DNA from: an uncultured Sutterella sp.
Lineage (GTDB): Bacteria; Pseudomonadota; Gammaproteobacteria; Burkholderiales; Burkholderiaceae_F
Reading direction: 5' to 3'
DNA length: 10,466 nucleotides
Assembly (NCBI GenBank): GCA_900553105.1
Contig: USCE01000032.1
Span: forward strand, 1-10,466
Positions 1-5,529 of the stretch are shown here, in pieces. The position numbers and the translations under genes were made by a program. The notes under the pieces were generated by a model. It was not told where the DNA came from and did no database searches. It worked only from the letters and a program-made list of their open reading frames with translations. Numbering within the stretch: position 1 is the first letter of the stretch; each line of letters begins with the position of its first letter.

Positions 1-684
1 ATCGCTGTCAGGGCAATAAGCAATTAAGTCTTCGCCCGTATCAGCAATCACTTGGAATTCATGCGAGCGATCGCCGCCGATTGACCCCGTATCAGCTGCC
101 ACAGCACGGAAGGTTAGCCCCAAACGCGTAAAGATTCGCTGATAGGCGTCATACATCTTGTCGTAAGACTTCAGAGCACCTTCCTGATCACGATCAAAGG
201 AATACGCATCTTTCATTGAGAATTCACGACCACGCATCACACCGAAACGGGGACGACGTTCATCGCGGAACTTCGTTTGAATTTGGTAGAAATTCACAGG
301 CAATTGGCGCCAAGAGTGAATTTCCTGACGAGCAAAATCAGTGATAACTTCTTCGGAAGTCGGCTGAATCACAAAGTCACGGGTGTGACGATCTTTAAAG
401 CGAAGCAATTCCAGGCCGTACTTTTCCCAACGGCCGGACTCTTGCCACAATTCAGCCGGCTGCACCATCGGCAAAAGCAACTCAATGGCGCCTGCTCTAT
501 CCATTTCCTCACGAATAATGGTTTCGATCTTACGAATCGAACGCAAGCCCATCGGCATGTAGGTATAGACACCGGCAGCAATCTTTTTGATCATGCCGGC
601 TCGAATCATTAATTGCTGGCTGACAATGTCAGCATCAGCGGGCGCTTCTTTTAACGTCGAAATAAAAAAGGAACGTGCACGCAT
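1..684 (-). CDS. proS: Prolyl-tRNA synthetase, N-terminal part (runs off the window)
   Basis: This gene charges tRNA-Pro with proline in the cytoplasm (class II aminoacyl-tRNA synthetase, bacterial type). Translating the minus strand from the ATG at 684-682 gives 228 residues that stay open to the window edge. The N-terminus (MRARSFFISTLKEAPADA) matches the usual bacterial ProS start. Next come the motif 1 region, the QPTSEE segment (about 107-112), class II motif 2 with FRDERRPR at 139-146, and the RGREFSMKDAYSFD segment at about 151-164. The last visible residues, from about 215, enter the YbaK-like editing insertion typical of bacterial ProS (about 570-580 aa in full), so motif 3 and the anticodon-binding domain lie outside the window. 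The ribosome-binding site is weak (GTGAGA about 6 bases before the ATG), but family alignment supports this start. The gene is divergent from rppH, a common betaproteobacterial arrangement. Confidence 0.97.
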   Translation of the reverse strand, partial: MRARSFFISTLKEAPADADIVSQQLMIRAGMIKKIAAGVYTYMPMGLRSIRKIETIIREEMDRAGAIELLLPMVQPAELWQESGRWEKYGLELLRFKDRHTRDFVIQPTSEEVITDFARQEIHSWRQLPVNFYQIQTKFRDERRPRFGVMRGREFSMKDAYSFDRDQEGALKSYDKMYDAYQRIFTRLGLTFRAVAADTGSIGGDRSHEFQVIADTGEDLIAYCPDSD

Positions 685-704
685 TGTTTTCTCACAGATT
701 AAGG

Positions 705-751
705 TACAATTTTTTTATTGTGCACTTTTTACCATGCTTTTGGTAAAAGTG
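705..751 (+). promoter_or_regulatory. proS-rppH divergent region: -10-like box and leader hairpin
   Basis: This 100-base gap separates two divergent genes. On the plus strand TACAAT at 705-710 resembles a -10 box, but I see no good -35 at the right distance. Just downstream, an imperfect inverted repeat pairs CACTTTTTACCA (723-734) with TGGTAAAAGTG (741-751) around a 6-base loop with one bulged T. If the -10 is real, transcription would start near 717 and the hairpin would sit at the very 5' end of the rppH mRNA. Without promoter mapping this is only a plausible arrangement. The same bases could instead be an operator shared with proS. Confidence 0.3.
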
Positions 752-784
752 AAAAGAGAATTTTAGAAGATTTTGAGGCCTAAC

Positions 785-1306
785 ATGTTGGACAGTGACG
801 GATACCGTCCTAATGTCGGAATTATTCTTGCCAATTCCGACAACAAAGTGTTTTGGGCCAAACGTATTCGCAAGCCTGCTTGGCAGTTCCCGCAAGGGGG
901 TGTCGATGAGGGAGAAGGACTTGAAGACGCGCTGATGCGCGAGTTAAACGAAGAAATCGGCTTGTCGCCCGAGGATGTGCAAATTATTGCCCATACCAAA
1001 GATTGGCTCTACTACGATGTACCGGAGCCTTTCCGTCGCGCCGATCGAAGCGTTTACCGTGGTCAAAAGCAAATTTGGTTCTTGTTACGTTTGGTTGGAC
1101 CGGAAACGAAAATTAATTTATACGCTAGCTCCACGCCCGAATTTGATGCCTGGCGATGGAACGATTACTGGGTACCGCTTCGTGATGTCATCGATTTCAA
1201 GCATGATGTCTATCGAAAAGCACTTGAGGCGCTTGCGCCGCACCTGTTCGGATCAACTGACAGACGAGCTAAACCTAGTCCCGATTGGCTTTTCTACGGT
1301 TTCTAA
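785..1306 (+). CDS. rppH: RNA pyrophosphohydrolase (Nudix)
   Basis: RppH removes pyrophosphate from the 5'-triphosphate end of mRNAs, giving 5'-monophosphate ends that RNase E degrades faster. The protein has 173 residues. The N-terminus (MLDSDGYRPNVGIILAN) is typical of proteobacterial RppH. The complete Nudix box lies at residues 38-60: G, five residues, E44, seven residues, R52-E53-L54, then E56-E57 and G59-L60, with the metal-binding glutamates all present. The WQFPQGG segment just before it is the RppH/Ap4A-hydrolase hallmark. I chose the ATG at 785 because GAGG at 775-778 is a well-spaced Shine-Dalgarno (6 bases) and the family starts here. An in-frame TTG at 773 overlaps that site and is unlikely. 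The C-terminal part (YWVPLRDVIDFKHDVYRKALEALAP) also fits the family. A hairpin terminator follows the stop. Confidence 0.96.
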   Translation: MLDSDGYRPNVGIILANSDNKVFWAKRIRKPAWQFPQGGVDEGEGLEDALMRELNEEIGLSPEDVQIIAHTKDWLYYDVPEPFRRADRSVYRGQKQIWFLLRLVGPETKINLYASSTPEFDAWRWNDYWVPLRDVIDFKHDVYRKALEALAPHLFGSTDRRAKPSPDWLFYGF

Positions 1307-1317
1307 TGCCGATAAAT

Positions 1318-1342
1318 TTCGAGGCGCTTGAAGCGCCTCGAA
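1318..1342. terminator. Hairpin terminator between convergent rppH and pepF
   Basis: A perfect 11-bp stem (TTCGAGGCGCT paired with AGCGCCTCGAA) closes a 3-base TGA loop, 11 bases after the rppH stop and about 30 bases beyond the pepF stop on the other strand. The stem is GC-rich and strong. No clean T-run follows on the plus strand; on the minus strand ATTTATC follows. It is probably a bidirectional terminator for the two converging genes, but the weak T-tract lowers certainty. Confidence 0.65.
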
Positions 1343-1371
1343 GTCGTTCACAGATTAAACTTTTCTTGCTT

Positions 1372-3162
1372 CTAGATCTTCTTAATCAAAGCTTTAAATT
1401 CAGCAATATAACTGCAAGCTTGATCTAAGCATTGATTCCAAAAATCAGGCTTTGTCGCGTCAAAACCCATATGCTTAGCAATGAGCTCATCAACGGTCAT
1501 TCTGCCCGTATCACGCAAAAAATCACGATAGAAATCAGGGAAAGTTTCCCCTCGTTTCTCTTGCTCACACAATAAGCCCTGCGAAATCAGATAACCGATT
1601 GTGTAAGCATAGTTGTAGATGTACTGATCGGTCATAAAAAAGTGTGGCTTGTAGCACCAAAGATACTCATCGCAATCATCAATAGCCTCGCCCATGTACT
1701 CTTTCCAAGCATCGCGCATCATCGCCTCGGCCTCTGCTTGCGTCACTAAAGCCTTTTGACGCCGTTCAATAAAGCGTTGTTCAAAACTCATGCGCACGGG
1801 CAACTGCAGACAGAAATTGGCACAACTGAGCAACTCTTGCCAAAGAATCGTCAAGCGTTGCGTATCCTCTGTTGCATGAGCTGCGCAATAGCGGCGTACG
1901 GCAGCTTCATTAAAGGTGCTTGCCACTTCCGTCAACGTCATGGGAAACTCCGTTTGATTGGTGGGCATATCCCGCATGACCCAATAATGGAATGCATGTC
2001 CCAACTCATGCGCCTGTTGTAACACGGAACCGAAGCTACCCAAATACGTTGTGAAAACTCTCGGCTGCTTTAAACGATTAAATCGAGAATAAAACGCACC
2101 GCCAGCTTTTTTACCATCAACTCGAGCCTCTAGCCACTGTTTCTCCAACATCATGTCCACAAACGCAGGAATTTGCGGATTCACATCCCTTAAAGCAGCC
2201 TTCAGCGTTTCGATTGCTTGCGGATATGGAATATAAGCGTCCGATGCTTTCTTTTGCGGCAGAGGGGCAAAAAAGTCACAGGCACTCATTTTTTCTTTTC
2301 CAAAGAAAGGGGCTCGAACGGTGATTGCTTCGCGAATCTCATCGGCTCTTAATCGAATTGCGCTCATTGCAGCTTCAAGCGCCTGACCACTAATGCGGTT
2401 TTGCTCAAGACTAGGACGCATCCAATCGTTTAAACCGGCCAATTGGAACTGAGTTTTTCTGAATCCGTGCAACAGGTTGAGCAAATCCACGTAAAAGCCT
2501 GCGTGTTCTTTGTACCAAGCATTGACAGCCTTTTGAGCGGTTTGACGAAGTTGTGCGTCATCGGCGCCTTTGAGCACCCCCATACACTGGGCGTGCGACA
2601 GTTGCACTTGCTCGCCGTTTGATTTTTGAGCACTCACACTAAGCGTTTTGTTCAAGCGCTTAAACATTGCGTCAACGGGAAAGAAATTCGTTGCCGCAAA
2701 AGCTGTAATAGTGGCATTATCTTTGGCCGTCAAACCGCTTTTCCAGGAGTGTTTTTTCTCCATCACGTTAAATTGCCAATGACTGAGAGTGGGATCATTC
2801 CATCGGCAATCGTCTCCGTCCATCTCTCCCAACGCAACAAAAAGTGGCTTACTAATGCTCTCTAACTCCGAGAGCATTGCTTGAGCACTCGCATAGGCTG
2901 ATGAAGCATCCGTATCCGTAATATCGATGCTGGAAGCACAGTAAGCAAAGCTCACCATCGAAGAAATGGCTTCGAATGCCTGCTCATAGACAGGCATCAA
3001 AGCCGTTGCCTCTTCGATACTCAAAGAGCCGTCTATATAGCGTTTTAAGGTTTGCAGAGCCTCTTGTGCATTCTGCATTTCTGCATGATAACGGGGATCA
3101 CTGACGCTTCCGTACGCATCTTCGAGCGTCCACTGAGGCAAAACATTATGAGGTTCGGGCAT
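1372..3162 (-). CDS. pepF: Oligoendopeptidase F, M3-family zinc metallopeptidase
   Basis: This is a cytosolic peptidase that cuts short oligopeptides, usually linked to recycling of intracellular peptides and cleaved signal peptides. The 596-residue length is typical for PepF. The zinc site is HELGH at 385-389 (H385 and H389 ligands, E386 catalytic), and E412 in LTEVASTFNE is the likely third ligand. The flanking segments (GGAFYSRF, TTYLGSFGSVLQQAHELGHAF) are M3B signatures. No signal peptide or membrane segment is seen. The ATG at 3162 is preceded by AGGAG (minus strand, complement of 3169-3173) at 6-base spacing. The gene lies between two terminator-like hairpins, so it appears monocistronic. 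The natural substrate cannot be read from sequence. Confidence 0.95.
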   Translation of the reverse strand: MPEPHNVLPQWTLEDAYGSVSDPRYHAEMQNAQEALQTLKRYIDGSLSIEEATALMPVYEQAFEAISSMVSFAYCASSIDITDTDASSAYASAQAMLSELESISKPLFVALGEMDGDDCRWNDPTLSHWQFNVMEKKHSWKSGLTAKDNATITAFAATNFFPVDAMFKRLNKTLSVSAQKSNGEQVQLSHAQCMGVLKGADDAQLRQTAQKAVNAWYKEHAGFYVDLLNLLHGFRKTQFQLAGLNDWMRPSLEQNRISGQALEAAMSAIRLRADEIREAITVRAPFFGKEKMSACDFFAPLPQKKASDAYIPYPQAIETLKAALRDVNPQIPAFVDMMLEKQWLEARVDGKKAGGAFYSRFNRLKQPRVFTTYLGSFGSVLQQAHELGHAFHYWVMRDMPTNQTEFPMTLTEVASTFNEAAVRRYCAAHATEDTQRLTILWQELLSCANFCLQLPVRMSFEQRFIERRQKALVTQAEAEAMMRDAWKEYMGEAIDDCDEYLWCYKPHFFMTDQYIYNYAYTIGYLISQGLLCEQEKRGETFPDFYRDFLRDTGRMTVDELIAKHMGFDATKPDFWNQCLDQACSYIAEFKALIKKI

Positions 3163-3194
3163 GACTGACTCCTGAAAAATACGGAACTTCAGCG

Positions 3195-3218
3195 ATTGTA
3201 CGCCGAGAACTAAGTTCT
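3195..3218 (-). promoter_or_regulatory. Candidate pepF promoter with adjacent dyad
   Basis: Reading the minus strand, TACAAT (complement of 3195-3200) matches five of six bases of a -10 box, about 32 bases before the pepF start. I see no convincing -35. Immediately upstream lies a perfect 6-bp inverted repeat around one base, AGAACT-A-AGTTCT on the plus strand (3206-3218), placed where a repressor could block polymerase. This is a weak call based on composition and position only. Confidence 0.3.
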
Positions 3219-3282
3219 TTGACCTAGAGAAAGCCCGATGTCGAGAAATGATATTTTTTGAGAAAAGGATGGTTATAGCAAA

Positions 3283-3315
3283 ACCTAACCTACAGAAAAG
3301 CTCTGTAGGTTAGGT
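3283..3315 (-). terminator. Rho-independent terminator of the rplU-rpmA-obgE operon
   Basis: A perfect 14-bp stem (ACCTAACCTACAGA on the plus strand, paired with TCTGTAGGTTAGGT) closes a 5-base loop. On the minus strand it starts 11 bases after the obgE stop and runs into TTTT followed by GC. Stem length, position and T-run make a good intrinsic terminator that separates obgE from pepF transcription. Confidence 0.85.
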
Positions 3316-3326
3316 ACAAAGCAAAA

Positions 3327-4424
3327 TCAAGTAGCAGAGTCTGTGCTCTCAACGAGATTCTCTTCGGACTCAACTCGCACATCTTCCATGTATTGCGTGT
3401 CCTTACGACGGCAGTCGTCGAGATACTGTGCGACCGCGTTAATCAGCTCATCGCAACCTTCTCGCGTTGCAGCGGAAATGACAAACACCTGCTCGTCTTC
3501 TCCCAATTGCAACACATCTACAATCTCGTTAATCCTGTCGTCTTGCTCTTCTTCAGGCAAAAGATCGATCTTATTGAGTACGATCCAACGGGGCTTGTTG
3601 TATAGTGCTTCGTCATATTTGCGAAGCTCTTCAACCAAAGCCTTGGCTTCTGTGGCCGGATCTGTATCAGGATCAAACGGGGCCATATCGATAATGTGTA
3701 ACAACAGTTTCGTTCTTGAAAGGTGGCGCAAGAAGAGATGACCGAGACCGGCCCCTTCTGCGGCCCCTTCAATCAAACCCGGAATGTCTGCGACAACAAA
3801 ACTTTGCTCCGGTCCGACACGCACAACGCCTAATTGCGGATGCAACGTTGTAAACGGATAATCGGCGATCTTGGGACGTGCATTAGAAACTGCCGAGATA
3901 AAAGTGGACTTGCCGGCATTGGGCATACCTAAAAGACCGACATCGGCCAACACCTTAAGCTCCAAATTCAGGAAACGATGTTCACCGGGCTCGCCAGGTG
4001 TGCATTGTCTCGGCGCACGATTCACGCTGGATTTAAAGTGAAGATTACCCAAACCGCCCTTGCCACCGCTGGCTAACAAATAGCGTTCTCCGTGGCGGGT
4101 CAAATCAGCAATTAACTCCCCCGTTTCACTATCGGTCACCAACGTTCCGACGGGCATACGCAATTCGATGTCATTGCCTGCTGCACCATAGCAATCAGCA
4201 CCGCGACCGTTTTCACCGTTTTTGGCGAAGTGCTTGCGAGCATATCGATAATCAATCAGCGTGTTGATGTTACAATCGGCCACGGCATAGACGTTACCGC
4301 CTCGACCGCCGTCTCCACCGTCAGGACCCCCCTTAGGGATAAATTTTTCACGACGAAAAGAGGCAACACCGTTGCCGCCTTTGCCGCCCGATACTTCAAT
4401 ACGGGCCTCATCCACGAATTTCAT
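3327..4424 (-). CDS. obgE: Obg-family GTPase involved in ribosome assembly
   Basis: ObgE (CgtA) is an essential GTPase that binds the 50S subunit and links ribosome maturation to the stringent response and growth. The protein has 365 residues. The glycine-rich Obg fold (about 1-158, starting MKFVDEARIEVSGGKGGNG) is followed by the G domain: G1 GMPNAGKS at 166-173, G2 threonine at about 193 in YPFTTLHP, G3 DIPG at 213-216, G4 NKID at 284-287 and G5 SAA at 317-319. A short acidic tail (about 345-365) replaces any large C-terminal domain, as in Gram-negative homologues. An in-frame ATG 14 codons upstream (4466) gives a non-conserved extension. The start at 4424 matches the family and has AGGTG just upstream. 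It is third in the rplU-rpmA-obgE cluster, but a terminator-like hairpin lies between rpmA and obgE. Confidence 0.98.
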   Translation of the reverse strand: MKFVDEARIEVSGGKGGNGVASFRREKFIPKGGPDGGDGGRGGNVYAVADCNINTLIDYRYARKHFAKNGENGRGADCYGAAGNDIELRMPVGTLVTDSETGELIADLTRHGERYLLASGGKGGLGNLHFKSSVNRAPRQCTPGEPGEHRFLNLELKVLADVGLLGMPNAGKSTFISAVSNARPKIADYPFTTLHPQLGVVRVGPEQSFVVADIPGLIEGAAEGAGLGHLFLRHLSRTKLLLHIIDMAPFDPDTDPATEAKALVEELRKYDEALYNKPRWIVLNKIDLLPEEEQDDRINEIVDVLQLGEDEQVFVISAATREGCDELINAVAQYLDDCRRKDTQYMEDVRVESEENLVESTDSAT

Positions 4425-4523
4425 AAAACACCTAATAGGTTGAATTTTTTGGACAAATTCGAACATTCAAGGTCGTATTGTCGCATAGATTCAATGTTTT
4501 TACAGCTTCTCTTGACAGAAAAA

Positions 4524-4544
4524 GCCATGTCGCGAGGACATGGC
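4524..4544 (-). terminator. Terminator or attenuator hairpin between rpmA and obgE
   Basis: A perfect 8-bp stem (GCCATGTC paired with GACATGGC) closes a 5-base loop. On the minus strand it is followed directly by TTTTTCTG, the layout of an intrinsic terminator, about 60 bases after the rpmA stop. It would uncouple the abundant L21/L27 message from obgE, with partial read-through or a separate obgE promoter in the following 100 bases. I see no clear promoter there. Confidence 0.7.
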
Positions 4545-4603
4545 CTTTTCAAAAGCTTTCAAGCGTTCGGCCTTGGATTAAAAAGACCGATGGTAAACCC
4601 GAA

Positions 4604-4861
4604 TTAAGCCGGGATCACCTTCACGAAACGGTTGTTCTTCGGGCCCTTGACCTCGAACTTCACCGTACCGTCAACCTTAGCGAACAACGTGTGGTCACGA
4701 CCCATGCCAACATTGTCGCCGGGATGAAATTGCGTGCCACGTTGACGAACAATGATACCGCCGGCGTTGATAGCTGCATCACCGAAAACCTTCACACCAA
4801 GACGCTTGGCTTGGGAGTCACGACCGTTGCGGGTAGAACCGCCACCCTTTTTATGTGCCAT
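4604..4861 (-). CDS. rpmA: 50S ribosomal protein L27
   Basis: L27 is a basic protein of the large subunit whose N-terminal tail reaches toward the peptidyl-transferase centre. The 85-residue product begins MAHKKGGGSTRNGRDS, the standard N-terminus without the cleavable leader found in Firmicutes. It continues with the conserved RLGVKVFGDAAINAGGIIVRQRGT and HPGDNVGMGRDHTLFA segments. The gene follows rplU by 26 bases on the same strand and is preceded by a GAGAG Shine-Dalgarno-like sequence, so the two are almost certainly co-transcribed. Nothing unusual is seen. Confidence 0.99.
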   Translation of the reverse strand: MAHKKGGGSTRNGRDSQAKRLGVKVFGDAAINAGGIIVRQRGTQFHPGDNVGMGRDHTLFAKVDGTVKFEVKGPKNNRFVKVIPA

Positions 4862-4887
4862 TTTCTTACTCTCTTAAAAAGACGTTA

Positions 4888-5199
4888 TTAGGCTGTGATC
4901 GTATCGATCTTCAGCTCCGTGTAGTTTTGACGATGACCGGCGCTCTTGATGGAGTGCTTACGGCGGCGCATCTTGAAGATACGGACCTTGTCATGACGGC
5001 CGTGAGAAACCACGGTAGCCGTGACGCAGGCACCTTCAACGAAAGGAGCACCGACCTTGAGTTCGTTACCGTCGGAAACAGCCAAGACTTCAGAAAGGGT
5101 CACTTGGGAACCGACTTCAGCGTTCAAGGATTCAACCTTGAGCTTGTCACCGGAAGCAACACGATATTGCTTGCCACCGGTCTTGATGATAGCGTACAT
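4888..5199 (-). CDS. rplU: 50S ribosomal protein L21
   Basis: L21 is a structural protein of the large subunit that binds 23S rRNA. The 103-residue product has the family's usual length. It starts MYAIIKTGGKQYRVASGDKL and contains the basic KMRRRKHSIKSAGHRQNYTELKI segment near the C-terminus that carries the L21 signature. The start is supported by GAGG 8 bases upstream. It is the first gene of the rplU-rpmA-obgE cluster, whose promoter must lie in the following divergent region. Confidence 0.99.
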   Translation of the reverse strand: MYAIIKTGGKQYRVASGDKLKVESLNAEVGSQVTLSEVLAVSDGNELKVGAPFVEGACVTATVVSHGRHDKVRIFKMRRRKHSIKSAGHRQNYTELKIDTITA

Positions 5200-5253
5200 G
5201 TAAATTACCTCGCCCGTTTCGCTCAGCCAACGCTCTGTCTGCGAAACCTTTTT

Positions 5254-5284
5254 ATATTAATGCTACGGGCACCATGCCCGTCAT
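5254..5284 (-). promoter_or_regulatory. Candidate rplU promoter with a 7-bp dyad in the spacer
   Basis: On the minus strand, TAATAT/TATAAA (complement of 5251-5259) looks like an AT-rich -10 region about 55 bases before rplU. ATGACG (complement of 5279-5284) is a 4-of-6 match to a -35, with a long 19-base spacer. Within the spacer sits a perfect inverted repeat, ACGGGCA-CCA-TGCCCGT (5265-5281 plus strand). The position suits an L21 operon promoter, but the boxes are imperfect and the assignment is tentative. The rest of 5282-5437 holds no gene I can support. Confidence 0.35.
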
Positions 5285-5437
5285 TGAGTGCGTGGAAACG
5301 CGGATTATTTCACAAATCAAAGAGTTATGCAAGTACCCGGAAAAAACTATTTGAGGTTTGTCGGATCGCTCCTGAATATATCCAATTACGACATAATTTT
5401 TGAATATTCAATGAAAAAATGTACTTTTGGGCCAACT

Positions 5438-5471
5438 TTGTCATACTACTGTCATATTCGTGAAATAAACT
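5438..5471 (+). promoter_or_regulatory. Pho box (PhoB-binding site) and promoter of the PiT gene
   Basis: Two 7-base direct repeats, TTGTCAT (5438-5444) and CTGTCAT (5449-5455), are separated by exactly 4 bases (ACTA). This is the classical PhoB box layout, and the second repeat is a perfect match to the CTGTCAT half-site. Ten bases after the second repeat comes TAAACT (5466-5471), a 4-of-6 match to a -10 element and the expected spacing for a PhoB-activated promoter, where the Pho box takes the place of the -35. The gene downstream is a phosphate transporter, which independently supports the call. Activation under phosphate limitation is inferred. Confidence 0.88.
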
Positions 5472-5478
5472 TCGCACT

Positions 5479-5499
5479 GCCGAACGTTACCCGTTCGGC
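5479..5499 (+). other. Hairpin in the leader of the PiT gene
   Basis: A perfect 8-bp inverted repeat (GCCGAACG paired with CGTTCGGC) closes a 5-base loop just after the predicted start of transcription from the Pho promoter and about 30 bases before the PiT start codon. No T-run follows, so it is not an intrinsic terminator. It could stabilise the mRNA 5' end. Its role is unknown. Confidence 0.5.
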
Positions 5500-5529
5500 T
5501 CTCTATCTGAAACACTTAAGGTCCTTTCA

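Noticed and set aside
277..612. Plus-strand 111-residue ORF antisense to proS
   Set aside because: The opposite strand is unmistakably ProS; this is an out-of-frame shadow.
773..787. Longer rppH start at the TTG codon (773)
   Set aside because: It overlaps the GAGG ribosome-binding site used by the ATG at 785, and the RppH family begins at that ATG.
4425..4466. Fourteen-residue N-terminal extension of ObgE from the ATG at 4466
   Set aside because: Obg proteins start MKFVDEA; the extension is not conserved, and a Shine-Dalgarno lies before the inner ATG.
4512..4517. Perfect TTGACA on the plus strand between rpmA and obgE
   Set aside because: No -10 box follows at 16-19 bases, it points against both genes, and it overlaps the hairpin's T-run.
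4855..5403. Plus-strand 182-residue ORF antisense to rplU
   Set aside because: It is a shadow of the L21 gene and its upstream region, with no recognisable protein features.
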